Of a stretch of 34,721 nucleotides of DNA, positions 6,943 to 14,642 are shown piece after piece (positions within the stretch are counted from its first letter, which is position 1; the number at the start of each line of letters is the position of its first letter). Source of the DNA: a virus; the IMG/VR virus record IMGVR_UViG_3300015360_000118, positions 1 through 34,721 of that record; one strand, 5' to 3'. A program made the translations under genes and the position numbers. The notes beneath the pieces are model-generated. The model saw only the letters and a program-made list of their open reading frames with translations. It did no database searches and was not told the origin of the DNA.

Positions 6943-7392
6943 ATGACAAAGAAAACTCTCAAAACAACCGGAAAAATCAAGAAAGCAGAAATGCCGGTAA
7001 AAACTACAGCCGTTCAGCAAATGGACTTACACCAAGCCTTTAACCTTACTGACGTTTCACACGAAACACTTGCCAGCTACGCTTTTTACTTAAAAGAAAT
7101 GGTAAATAGCGCCGGTTGGAAGCTCATGGTGCAAGTTCTCGAGGGCAACTTGGCTTTGCTAGAGAAGCAAATTGTCCGGAAAAAGGAAGTTTTGACCGAT
7201 AGACCGCTTACCGAAAGCGAAGCAGACAGTCTACGCGATCAACACGAGATACTCACAGAGCTTATAAATAAGCCACATCAGCTAATTAAGAAGTACGGCG
7301 CACCGGAACAAGCACGTCCGGTCGTAGAATATGACCCGTATGGTGGTAATAGGAAAACAATTAACGCCAGTACCATGAGTGATATGACATAG
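6943..7392 (+). CDS. Hypothetical protein between portal and scaffold
   Basis: A 149-residue protein with a basic N-terminus and a helical core from about 40 to 115 (SYAFYLKEMVNSAGWKLMVQ, then NLALLEKQIVRKKEVL and SLRDQHEILTELINKPHQLI) that looks like paired helices or a coiled coil. Similar short helical genes with a 'GWK' helix often sit beside portal or scaffold genes in tailed phages, so a head-assembly role is plausible but not shown. It starts 8 bases after the portal stop. It is followed by a 165-base structured leader. Confidence 0.6.
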   Translation: MTKKTLKTTGKIKKAEMPVKTTAVQQMDLHQAFNLTDVSHETLASYAFYLKEMVNSAGWKLMVQVLEGNLALLEKQIVRKKEVLTDRPLTESEADSLRDQHEILTELINKPHQLIKKYGAPEQARPVVEYDPYGGNRKTINASTMSDMT

Positions 7393-7491
7393 ACTCGCAA
7401 AGGGAAGTTTGAATTGGGGTTGGCGACGCTCCTTACTCAAGCTTCCCCCTGCGAGTCCGTGTCGGACTCAATCCTCACTTAACCAAGTGAG
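7393..7491 (+). promoter_or_regulatory. Structured leader with competing hairpins before scaffold/capsid genes
   Basis: ACTCGCA (7393-7399) pairs with TGCGAGT (7450-7456). Inside, after a 2x2 loop, 7402-7412 pairs with 7437-7447 over 11 bp including one G-U. The 3' arm shares GAGT (7453-7456) with a second perfect hairpin GAGTCCG/CGGACTC (7453-7469), so the outer stem and this hairpin exclude each other. A third hairpin CTCACTT/AAGTGAG lies at 7474-7491. No T tract follows. The rest of the gap to 7558 holds no gene. A regulatory leader or an RNA-processing site is likely. Confidence 0.5.
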
Positions 7492-7557
7492 AGCGCAATT
7501 CCTACAGATAGTTTTAACCCGTTTTCTGTCTTGTAGTGTGCTTAATCTAAAAAACAT

Positions 7558-8256
7558 ATGACGGAGACAATAGAAACCGCCGACGAAACCGCAGAAGGTG
7601 TCGACGAGACGGCAGACGAAAGTACTGCCGAAGAAGCCGAAGCTGCAGAGGGCAACTCGAAAGAGTCCGACGCTGCAGAAGAAGGCGCTGCGGAGGACGA
7701 AGAACCCCAAGCGGACGAAGACGCGGAACCGCCAACACGGAAGCCGCGTACCAATGCCGATTGGGTAGCTCTACGCCGCCAGCAAAAGCTTAATAAGCAA
7801 AAAGCTGGAAAAGGAGAGCAGGGGGAAGCCGAAGCCGAAGACGTCGACGAGGATGACGACGTCGACGAGGAGGACGCCAAACTTATTGACAAGCGTATCG
7901 AGCGACACCTTGCTCCATTAAAGGAGAAAGAGTACTTGCAAGAACTACGAACTGAAATCAACGAGTTTGTTGCTACAAACCCCGACTTCAAACCGTTTGC
8001 AGAGAAAGCCCTAAAGTGGGCACAACACCCTTCTTGGAAGGACGTGCCAACCAAACAGCTTATGTACGCAGCGGCGGGCGATAAACTACTGAAAATGGGC
8101 GCTATACGCGCTAAACAGGTAGCCATTAAGACCCAAAAGACCAAGACTGGTACAAATTCTGGCGGAAATTCTGGCGGAACCAAACCGGTCGCGGAAATGA
8201 CAGACGCAGAGTTCGAACAAGAAGTCCTGCGAGTCAAAACACAATCACGAGAATAA
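7558..8256 (+). CDS. Scaffolding protein
   Basis: A 232-residue protein placed directly before the major capsid gene. The first 60 residues are almost all Glu, Asp, Ala and Thr, a second acidic patch lies near 95-108, and the C-terminal half holds helices (RIERHLAPLKEKEYLQELRTEI, NPDFKPFAEKALKWAQHPSWKD) plus a GTNSGGNSGG linker. Acidic low-complexity followed by a short charged helical C-terminus is typical of scaffolds that template prohead assembly and bind capsid subunits. Position and composition drive the call. A long open frame on the opposite strand is an artefact of its biased codons. Confidence 0.75.
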   Translation: MTETIETADETAEGVDETADESTAEEAEAAEGNSKESDAAEEGAAEDEEPQADEDAEPPTRKPRTNADWVALRRQQKLNKQKAGKGEQGEAEAEDVDEDDDVDEEDAKLIDKRIERHLAPLKEKEYLQELRTEINEFVATNPDFKPFAEKALKWAQHPSWKDVPTKQLMYAAAGDKLLKMGAIRAKQVAIKTQKTKTGTNSGGNSGGTKPVAEMTDAEFEQEVLRVKTQSRE

Positions 8257-8287
8257 ATTACTAAATTATTAGAAAAAAAACGAATTT

Positions 8288-9253
8288 ATGTCAACAACTA
8301 CACGAACGCAAATCCCAGCAGAAGTAAATAACTTCTACTCACGGACATTGCTTATGCGAGCTGTTCCACTTTTCCTTCACACACGATATGGACAAGTGCG
8401 CGACATTCCAATGAAGGCTGGTAGCTCAATAATTAAGTTCCGTCGATACGGAAACCTTACTTCAGCTACAACACCATTAACAGAAGGCGTAACTCCAGCT
8501 GGCTCACAAATGAGCGTTTCTGATATTTCCGCCACCGTTGCACAGTACGGAGACTTTGTTACCTACAGTGATGTAGTAGACTACGAGTCACAAGACGCGA
8601 TTCTTACCGAGTTTGCGGAAGTACTTGGCGACCAAGCTGGAGACACTCTCGACAAATTGGCTCGAGACGTGCTTGCAGCCGGTACAACAGTTACCTACGT
8701 TGGACAAGTAGCCCGAAACGCCATAGCTGCAGCAAACCTTATTACTGCTACAGAAGTGCGTAAAATGGTGCGAACCTTGAAAAATAACAAGGCAAAGCGA
8801 GTAACCCGCATGATCGCGGCTTCTACAGGTATTGCAACCGAACCAGTCTCACAAGCATACATTGGTATTGTTTCACCAGACACTACCTTTGACTTACAAG
8901 ACGAAGTCGGTTGGGTTCCAGTAGAGAAGTATTCTGCAGCCATGAGTATCATGGACGGAGAAGTAGGAAAGATAAATGACGTACGCTTTGTTGAAACACC
9001 AAATGCAAAGGTTTTTGCAGCAGCCGGTGCTTCAAGTATCGACGTACACGGTACCTTGATTATGGGTATGGAAGCGTATGGAGTTTCACGAATTAGTGGT
9101 GCTGCACTGCAAAACATTGTAAAGCCACTTGGTTCTGGAGGTACAGAAGACGCTTTGAACCAACGAGGAACTACCGGCTGGAAGGCAACTTTCGTCGCTA
9201 AAATCCTTAACGACGACTTCCTTGGTCGTATTGAACACGCTGTAACAAGCTAG
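8288..9253 (+). CDS. Major capsid protein, N4-gp56 family
   Basis: A 321-residue protein with the pattern of the N4-gp56 capsid family (HK97-like fold): LLMRAVPLFLHTRYGQVRDI near 21-40, KAGSSIIKFRRYGNL near 43-57, ATTPLTEGVTPAG near 60-72 and VAQYGDFVTYSDV near 84-96. The C-terminal half holds GTLIMGMEAYGVSRI and ends with GRIEHAVTS. It should form the icosahedral shell. It follows the scaffold by 31 bases, with an A-rich leader and no Shine-Dalgarno sequence. The family is recognised from conserved sequence blocks. Confidence 0.93.
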   Translation: MSTTTRTQIPAEVNNFYSRTLLMRAVPLFLHTRYGQVRDIPMKAGSSIIKFRRYGNLTSATTPLTEGVTPAGSQMSVSDISATVAQYGDFVTYSDVVDYESQDAILTEFAEVLGDQAGDTLDKLARDVLAAGTTVTYVGQVARNAIAAANLITATEVRKMVRTLKNNKAKRVTRMIAASTGIATEPVSQAYIGIVSPDTTFDLQDEVGWVPVEKYSAAMSIMDGEVGKINDVRFVETPNAKVFAAAGASSIDVHGTLIMGMEAYGVSRISGAALQNIVKPLGSGGTEDALNQRGTTGWKATFVAKILNDDFLGRIEHAVTS

Positions 9254-9319
9254 TTTGTTAATATAAGTGGTGGAGACACACGCCAACCCCAAGTTTACTA
9301 GGAGCAATAATCAAAAACT

Positions 9320-9850
9320 ATGTCGAAATATAGCGAAATGCCTTACGCAGAACTGCAAAAGGCAGCAAAGGAGCTAGACCTACCGGCTAACGGTACCAAG
9401 GAGGAGCTTATCTCTCGTCTTGAAGGTGCTACCCCAGCGGAAACGCCGGAGGAGCCGGAGGTTGATACTCCAGAAGAAGCCGAAGAAGCCGAGAAAATGG
9501 AGAAACCGGAGGAGCCAGAAGCTTCAGCAAACCCAAAAGCCAAAGCAACCGACAAAGAAGTCGAGAAGCAATGGCGCGGGGACGCATTGAAAATGAAAGA
9601 ACACCTAGCTGGACAAAAGAAAGTAATCATTATGATACCTCTTGAGGTAGGAGTAGCGCCCGAAGTAGCCGAGAAAATACCGTTTGTGTGTAATCCTAAT
9701 GGCTATCGTTTCTCAATCAAGCGCGGAGTCTTCGAAGAAGTGCCGGAACAAGTTGCGAACATGATAAAGGAACGACTAGAATCCGAAGGGAAAATAGGAC
9801 GAGACTTAAGAATTGATCGTAACCCAAATACTTTAGAAGCGCTCGGTTAA
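9320..9850 (+). CDS. SAP-motif protein next to the capsid gene
   Basis: A 176-residue protein. Residues 6-35 (MPYAELQKAAKELDLPANGTKEELISRL) match a SAP-like helix-extended loop-helix motif, a DNA-binding element. A Pro/Glu-rich linker (about 37-85) leads to a C-terminal domain (VIIMIPLEVGVAPEVAEKIP, then NGYRFSIKRGVFEEVPEQVA). That last pattern is common in phage genes lying beside capsid genes, so a minor head or head-completion role is likely. The leader ends CAAAAACT before the ATG, with AGGAG too far upstream (about 15 bases) for a normal Shine-Dalgarno. Confidence 0.65.
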   Translation: MSKYSEMPYAELQKAAKELDLPANGTKEELISRLEGATPAETPEEPEVDTPEEAEEAEKMEKPEEPEASANPKAKATDKEVEKQWRGDALKMKEHLAGQKKVIIMIPLEVGVAPEVAEKIPFVCNPNGYRFSIKRGVFEEVPEQVANMIKERLESEGKIGRDLRIDRNPNTLEALG

Positions 9851-9880
9851 ACCATTATTCATCACTTAATTCAAAAACTT

Positions 9881-10183
9881 ATGGCAGTAAAAGCAACAAT
9901 GAACGCTCAAGGTGCAGATATTGAGTTCGGAACCGTTACTTCTGATAACCCAGCTTCAATCGCTTCCGGTGCAGAAGGAACAGCCGTACTTACTGTAACT
10001 GGCGCTGATACCGGAGACATTGTCTTCGTCACAGCCCGAGCCCTGATTGCAGGACTCGCAATTGCCGAAGCTACGGTAACTGCAGCTGACACAGTGTCAG
10101 TAAAACTGGTAAACACTACGGCTGGAGCACTCGACGACGCAGCAGCAAGCTACGACTACATTCTAGTCAAAGTGGCAGCGTAA
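9881..10183 (+). CDS. Probable capsid decoration protein
   Basis: A 100-residue all-beta protein rich in Ala, Thr, Val and Asp. The order of blocks (IASGAEGTAVLTVTGADTGD, IVFVTARALIAGLAI, VTAADTVSVKLVNTTAGALD, YILVKV) is that of a small beta-sandwich seen in many phages directly after the capsid gene, where it decorates the head surface. A signal peptide is absent. The leader is A-rich (CAAAAACTT before ATG). Function is inferred from fold pattern and position; a fibre-associated domain is the alternative. Confidence 0.6.
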   Translation: MAVKATMNAQGADIEFGTVTSDNPASIASGAEGTAVLTVTGADTGDIVFVTARALIAGLAIAEATVTAADTVSVKLVNTTAGALDDAAASYDYILVKVAA

Positions 10184-10189
10184 CCAATC

Positions 10190-10244
10190 GCTCCAAACCC
10201 TGCTCTGTTTCTCTTAAAAGGGAAACAGGGACAGGGTACGGAGC
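10190..10244 (+). other. Strong intercistronic RNA hairpin
   Basis: Nested perfect arms GCTCC/GGAGC, CCCTG/CAGGG, CTGTTTC/GAAACAG and CTT/AAG give 20 paired positions around a 2-base tip with small internal loops. It fills the gap between the decoration-like gene and the connector gene. No T tract follows, so it is not a plain terminator; mRNA processing or segmental stabilisation is plausible. Confidence 0.6.
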
Positions 10245-10260
10245 TCCACAAAAAATTATT

Positions 10261-10989
10261 ATGACAGGTACCACTTTCGCAGCATATATACGCTACTTAA
10301 CAAAGACTAATTCCGCGACACTTACGGACGTTAACCTTCTTATGCTTGCAAACGTCGAACAGGCGTCACTAGCAGAAGATATAGCCAGTAATGTCGACGA
10401 GGGATACTTCCTTATGGAAGACGTCCGGAATTTGGAAGCAACCACTCGTAAGTACGTATACCCACAAGACTTGTTAAAGAGTCTTAAGTACATTGCCGCT
10501 AAACTGGACGGGACTAATTGGACATACCTACGAGAAATCGACTTTGGCTACATTGAAGGGCGAAACCTTCCGCTTATGGAGGAGTCACAAATTCAAAACG
10601 AATTTTCCGACAAAGAAGCCAAGTTTTTATTTCACGGAACCGAGCTCATGTTGCTTAATGGAGCAGCTATAACAGCCGTAACCGGAGGATTAAAGATTGT
10701 TTCAGAAGTATACCCAGAAGCCCTAGTTAGTGGAGACTTGAGTGGTAATGCACTCTTGTCTACTCCAAGCGCCACAACAGCGGTACGACTACCACTGGCA
10801 GCGTACAAAGCGCTGGCGAAAATGGTATCTATCGCTTACAAAACGTCAAAAGACAAACCCCTTCTACTTACAGAAGACGAAAAGCTACTGCCAGTGGATA
10901 AAATGAACCTCTACAATAAGTTGCGCGGACGTAACGCCGTACGAGTTATCCAAGGTTCCGTCCCGTATTTAGACGGGCAAAATTATTAA
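10261..10989 (+). CDS. Head-tail connector (adaptor) protein
   Basis: A 242-residue protein expected to sit under the portal and join head to tail. The N-terminal part (FAAYIRYLTKTNSATLTDVNLLMLANVEQASLAEDI) and the following TTRKYVYPQDLLKSLKYIAAKLDGTNW match a helical adaptor pattern I know from short-tailed phages, in which a YxxPxD loop precedes a line on the bound target. The C-terminal half is more beta-rich. Position after the decoration gene and before small structural genes fits. The assignment is by pattern and context. Confidence 0.6.
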   Translation: MTGTTFAAYIRYLTKTNSATLTDVNLLMLANVEQASLAEDIASNVDEGYFLMEDVRNLEATTRKYVYPQDLLKSLKYIAAKLDGTNWTYLREIDFGYIEGRNLPLMEESQIQNEFSDKEAKFLFHGTELMLLNGAAITAVTGGLKIVSEVYPEALVSGDLSGNALLSTPSATTAVRLPLAAYKALAKMVSIAYKTSKDKPLLLTEDEKLLPVDKMNLYNKLRGRNAVRVIQGSVPYLDGQNY

Positions 10990-11005
10990 CCTTATTCAGC
11001 AATAT

Positions 11006-11392
11006 ATGACAGAAGAAATAAACTCATTTGTCGCAGCGGTTCTTGGAGCAGAAACTCCAGAAAAAGCGGTTGAAATCTACCTTGCAGCACCAAAAGACGT
11101 GCGAAAAGCTGGCTACAACCTCATACGCGAGAAAAATGGCGACATTGGTAAGAAACTACGTGCAGCAGTAGAAGAACGTCGTGGTATAGCGTTTCGGACG
11201 CTTGACGGCGATCTAGTGCTTGCCCGAGACAATGTAAAAGAAGAAGTACTCCGATTAGTAGGAAAAATTGGAGAAATGGACAAGCGAAAAGCTACCCTTG
11301 AAGAACGAGTGGTCGAATTAAAAAAACAAGCACAAAAGTTCTATGGGGACGACTTCCTTGCAGAACTTGAAGCAGTAATCGAGCAATCATAG
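11006..11392 (+). CDS. Hypothetical coiled-coil structural protein
   Basis: A 128-residue helical protein. After a compact N-terminal helical domain (about 1-55) comes a long charged helix from about 75 to 125 (VKEEVLRLVGKIGEMDKRKATLEERVVELKKQAQKF) likely to form a coiled coil. It lies one base before the next gene, inside the connector-to-tail section, so it may be a connector or tail-completion part. No family is recognised. Confidence 0.55.
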   Translation: MTEEINSFVAAVLGAETPEKAVEIYLAAPKDVRKAGYNLIREKNGDIGKKLRAAVEERRGIAFRTLDGDLVLARDNVKEEVLRLVGKIGEMDKRKATLEERVVELKKQAQKFYGDDFLAELEAVIEQS

Positions 11393-11393
11393 T

Positions 11394-11816
11394 ATGGCAG
11401 ACTTAATTTACAACGGTTTTAAGTTCTACATTATGAACGGCGGTATTGACCTTGATACCGACACTATAAAAGTAATGTTGGTGACGAGTACCTACACTCC
11501 AAACCAAGATACACACGTTTTTCGTTCTAGTGTGACAAACGAAGTCACTGGTAGCGGATATTCAGCCGGTGGTGCCACACTTGCTTCAAAGACAGTTACG
11601 CAAGACGATACCGACAACGAAGGAGTCTTTGACGCAGCAGACGTTACGTGGAGCACCGCTACAATAACCGCACGCGGAGCCGTGATTTACAAATCAACGG
11701 GAGTTGCAGGAACCGATACTCTCATTTGTTATCTCGACTTTGTATCAGACCAGACAGCGACCGGAGCAGACTTTACGATTGCTTGGAACGCAGAAGGAAT
11801 TGTAAACCTCAATTAA
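11394..11816 (+). CDS. Conserved phage structural protein (beta-rich)
   Basis: A 140-residue protein that follows a pattern widespread in tailed phages: IDLDTDTIKVMLVTSTYTPNQ, then EVTGSGYSAGGATLASKTVT, then DAADVTWSTATITARGAVIY, then ADFTIAWNAEGIVNL. Members are usually annotated as minor virion or tail proteins of unknown exact place. It is rich in beta strands and Thr/Ala/Gly and has no signal peptide or membrane segment. The family resemblance is from memory of the pattern; the exact role is unknown. Confidence 0.65.
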   Translation: MADLIYNGFKFYIMNGGIDLDTDTIKVMLVTSTYTPNQDTHVFRSSVTNEVTGSGYSAGGATLASKTVTQDDTDNEGVFDAADVTWSTATITARGAVIYKSTGVAGTDTLICYLDFVSDQTATGADFTIAWNAEGIVNLN

Positions 11817-11824
11817 AAACTTGT

Positions 11825-11865
11825 GTCTTCGCCCTACCTCTTATGGGGGGGGTAGAGACGAGGAC
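11825..11865 (+). other. Intercistronic RNA hairpin
   Basis: GTCTTCG (11825-11831) pairs with CGAGGAC (11859-11865, one G-U), and CTACC (11834-11838) pairs inside with GGTAG (11851-11855). The loop contains a run of G. No T tract follows. It occupies the gap before the next structural gene, as at 10190-10244. Confidence 0.5.
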
Positions 11866-11879
11866 GTAACATAAAAATT

Positions 11880-12317
11880 ATGACAAAAGAACAACTACTT
11901 GCAGAAATAACACAAAAAGTACTTAAGGTTGTTTCGACAACCGAACAAGCCGACCTAGAAAAAAATGCAGCCGGAATAAAATCGTACATTACAAATGTGC
12001 TGGAGCAAGACGGCAATAGTGTAACTGGTAGAAATATTGGTTGGTACACTCTGAACGAGGGGGTAGCTAACGAGGAAGCATATTACCGCGACCTAGTTTC
12101 GCCGAAAAAAGACTTCTTTACAAAGTTTGAAAATTACCTTAACTCACTAACTCCAATTACTTATTTGCGGTATAAACTAGAATCCGTTGATGAAGTTGAT
12201 CGTTCTGGATATGCTCGAGCTGTAAAAAAGAACCAAGACGGCACTGGAAAAGAAGTACGGTTGTTTATTTACCGAGACACAGTTGCCAACGCTGTAGCGC
12301 ATGTAGAACTAACATAA
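11880..12317 (+). CDS. Hypothetical structural protein
   Basis: A 145-residue protein of unknown family. The N-terminal half is helical (LLAEITQKVLKVVSTTEQADL), while the C-terminal half suggests strands (KEVRLFIYRDTVANAVAHVEL). It begins 14 bases after a strong hairpin with an A-rich leader (AAAAATT before ATG) and ends 7 bases before the fibre-like gene, so it is part of the virion operon. A tail-completion or fibre-attachment role is possible from position only. Confidence 0.5.
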   Translation: MTKEQLLAEITQKVLKVVSTTEQADLEKNAAGIKSYITNVLEQDGNSVTGRNIGWYTLNEGVANEEAYYRDLVSPKKDFFTKFENYLNSLTPITYLRYKLESVDEVDRSGYARAVKKNQDGTGKEVRLFIYRDTVANAVAHVELT

Positions 12318-12324
12318 ATACAAC

Positions 12325-13848
12325 ATGGCTTTCCCAACCGGCTATACAAAATATCAAGAAATCACAATAGACTACACAAAAGTAGCTGCCGACCTTACGG
12401 ACTATGTAATTTCAGTAAATCTTGCCGACTTGGTTAAAGCCGGTGCAGATATTTTTGACACTTGCCGGTCCGACGGGGGAGACATACGAGCTACAAAAAC
12501 GGACGGCACAACAGAACTGGCGACGGAGCTTGTAATAATTAACACTACTACAAAAACAGGAGAGTTGTACATTAAATTCACAGGTACACTTTCAAGTTCT
12601 TCAAATACAATAATCCGTATTTACTACAATGGAACCGACACGGCTCTAGCGGCAAGCGCTACTTTCGGAAGAAACAATACGTGGTCCAGTACTCACGATA
12701 TGGTGCACCACTTTCAAGACTCGACCATAAATGCGGTAGCTGGAAATAGCCCAGCTTCTAACACATTCAGTTACGACTCCGCTGGAAAAATAGGAAAGGG
12801 GGTAACACAAACAGCCGGTTCGTCAAGGGGTATGGATTGGGCTTCTTCCATAACTGCAAATACAAGTACCCTTTCGTTTAGTTCATGGTTTAAAACTTCT
12901 GCCAACACTTCCATAGGAGACGGTTCGATGATTTTGTTTATGTACTGCCGCCCGGGTTCACCGTACGAACGATTTTACTTATCTTTGCTTATGGGAGCAA
13001 CATCTGGCGACCGAGGAAAAGTACAGCTGTTTTTAAGAAATAGCTCGGGCGTTTCTCATTTAGTCAATGGTTCTTTGCAGTACAATGATAATACTTGGTA
13101 CAGAGTATCGGGTATTTATGATGGAACAAACTTAAAGACATATATAAACGGAGTTCAGGTTGCTACTCTAGCTGCAACCGGAACAGTCGGTGCTTCTTTC
13201 AAAACCACTCTTGGGACGAGTTGGGACGAATCTACTGCTGGTGTTTGGGTAGGGGAATATGACGAAATGAGATTTTCTGACGCATACGCTTTTTCTGCTA
13301 ATTGGTTGTTAACCGAATATAGAAACCAAAACAGCACAAGTACTTTTTATTCTAGTGGAGCAGAGCTAGGCGGTTCAACAATAGTATCGCCAGCCGTCCA
13401 AGTTATAACAAGTTCTCTACCGGCTCGTTCAGTAAAGGTTGGAGTAGTAGTTCCGATCGCTGCAAAATCTCTTACCTTTTCAATTCCAGCATATGCAGTA
13501 AGTGGTAAGGCTAGGGTTAGCGTAAACGCGCAAACGGCACAATTTACAATTCCTGCTTACGCACTTATTGCCGCCGGAGTCAGTATTGCAGCAAAGGTTC
13601 AAGCCCTTACATTTTCGGTTCCTACTGCCGCTATTCTTTCCGGAGCAACTTTGTACCCCAACACACAGTCGATAACAATTACACTTCCTGCTAGTGCAAC
13701 GACCGGAGCAGCTCGTGTGGGGGTAAATCCAGTCGTGCTTACCCTTACAATACCGACATTAGAGTATGTCGGTGCAATTTGGGGACGTACGGCTCGAGAA
13801 ACTACCGGAGCTGACTGGACGCGATCAATTATTAACAATGACGCATAA
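12325..13848 (+). CDS. Tail fibre/adhesin with DUF2341- and LamG-like domains
   Basis: A 507-residue protein likely to contact the host surface. Residues about 8-115 resemble DUF2341 (YQEITIDYTKVAADLTDYVI, then IIRIYYNGTDT). Residues about 130-345 look like a LamG/concanavalin-type lectin fold, ending with VWVGEYDEMRFSDAYAFSANW and LLTEYRNQNS. From about 355 to 475 come five to six repeats of about 23 residues with the core 'LTFSIPA', alternating with Val/Ala-rich turns. The last 25 residues form a separate tail. LamG domains bind glycans, so receptor binding is the favoured role; which domain attaches to the virion is unknown. Confidence 0.7.
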   Translation: MAFPTGYTKYQEITIDYTKVAADLTDYVISVNLADLVKAGADIFDTCRSDGGDIRATKTDGTTELATELVIINTTTKTGELYIKFTGTLSSSSNTIIRIYYNGTDTALAASATFGRNNTWSSTHDMVHHFQDSTINAVAGNSPASNTFSYDSAGKIGKGVTQTAGSSRGMDWASSITANTSTLSFSSWFKTSANTSIGDGSMILFMYCRPGSPYERFYLSLLMGATSGDRGKVQLFLRNSSGVSHLVNGSLQYNDNTWYRVSGIYDGTNLKTYINGVQVATLAATGTVGASFKTTLGTSWDESTAGVWVGEYDEMRFSDAYAFSANWLLTEYRNQNSTSTFYSSGAELGGSTIVSPAVQVITSSLPARSVKVGVVVPIAAKSLTFSIPAYAVSGKARVSVNAQTAQFTIPAYALIAAGVSIAAKVQALTFSVPTAAILSGATLYPNTQSITITLPASATTGAARVGVNPVVLTLTIPTLEYVGAIWGRTARETTGADWTRSIINNDA

Positions 13849-13851
13849 AAT

Positions 13852-14130
13852 ATGTTTAGCCAATTATTACTCCCCTTAATAACCTTCCTTGTCGGAGCCT
13901 TTTGCGGCTTTTTGATTGGTTGGTTTGGTCATAAATACGTTTCAAAAAAAGAGGTCGCAAATTGGGAAAGAGCAATAATTACCGTCGTTGTCACTTTTGC
14001 ATGGGTAGTATCAGTTATTCTGGATATTATTTTAAACTCTTACGAGACACCAGTCGCGCTTCACGGAGTTATGGGTATGGTCGTTGGGTACTTCTTCGAG
14101 GGCAGTATTCTTAAGCGCAATAAACAATAA
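13852..14130 (+). CDS. Small three-helix membrane protein (holin-like)
   Basis: A 92-residue protein with hydrophobic segments at about 4-25, 41-61 and 68-83 and a basic C-terminus (LKRNKQ). Size and topology would fit a class I holin, but it sits among tail genes, 13 kb before the lysozyme and amidase, and a second holin-like gene lies next to those enzymes. It could instead be a membrane anchor for the exported neighbour that begins one base after its stop. The TAATATG junction marks coupling. Confidence 0.6.
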   Translation: MFSQLLLPLITFLVGAFCGFLIGWFGHKYVSKKEVANWERAIITVVVTFAWVVSVILDIILNSYETPVALHGVMGMVVGYFFEGSILKRNKQ

Positions 14131-14131
14131 T

Positions 14132-14638
14132 ATGAATTTCTTACTAAAAAACGAAACGAAGTGGTACCGAGTTATTTTCTTCGGTATGCTTTTTATGGCA
14201 ATTCCAGCCTTAATTGAAGCGTCTTGGACGGCGTATTGGCATAACTACTACGAAACAGCACCAATTTCCGAGTTTTACAAAGACGTTTCTTTTGAAGCAG
14301 AAAATCTTTGTTTTGGGAACGTTACCCAGAGCGTCGAGAATGTTCGATATGTTAAAGGAACTGATAGTGGTTGGGCAGCCTATATTATCCGCGAACTTTT
14401 TGTAATCGACGTAAAAAACGAAAAGACACAGGTATTCACGGATAGTTCCGCCATATTCTTTGAAGTAATACCGGACGGAATAAATCGACGTGAAGCAGCG
14501 ATACCAAAAGATTTACCAATAGGAAGCTACAAGTGGGAAATTACTATTATTAAACTCTATCTTCCGTACGGAGTAGTCCGAGTCACGACACCAAGTCTCG
14601 TGAGTAATCTGTTCGCGGTTAAAGATTGTAATACATAA
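14132..14638 (+). CDS. Membrane-anchored exported protein of unknown function
   Basis: A 168-residue protein. I chose the ATG at 14132, in a TAATATG junction with the preceding gene, over an upstream in-frame start that overlaps it. A single hydrophobic segment at about 14-31 (VIFFGMLFMAIPALIEA) follows a basic N-terminus, so the remaining 135 residues should lie outside the cytoplasm. That part is beta-rich with two cysteines (NLCFG, KDCNT). It pairs with the preceding three-helix protein. A role at the cell envelope, such as superinfection exclusion or lysis, is possible but unproven. Confidence 0.55.
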   Translation: MNFLLKNETKWYRVIFFGMLFMAIPALIEASWTAYWHNYYETAPISEFYKDVSFEAENLCFGNVTQSVENVRYVKGTDSGWAAYIIRELFVIDVKNEKTQVFTDSSAIFFEVIPDGINRREAAIPKDLPIGSYKWEITIIKLYLPYGVVRVTTPSLVSNLFAVKDCNT

Positions 14639-14642
14639 AAAT

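Noticed and set aside
7542-8237. A 231-codon open frame on the minus strand opposite the scaffold gene
   Set aside because: It is the mirror of a Glu/Ala/Asp-rich gene, giving a Ser/Ala/Val-rich translation with no domain, and every supported gene is on the plus strand.
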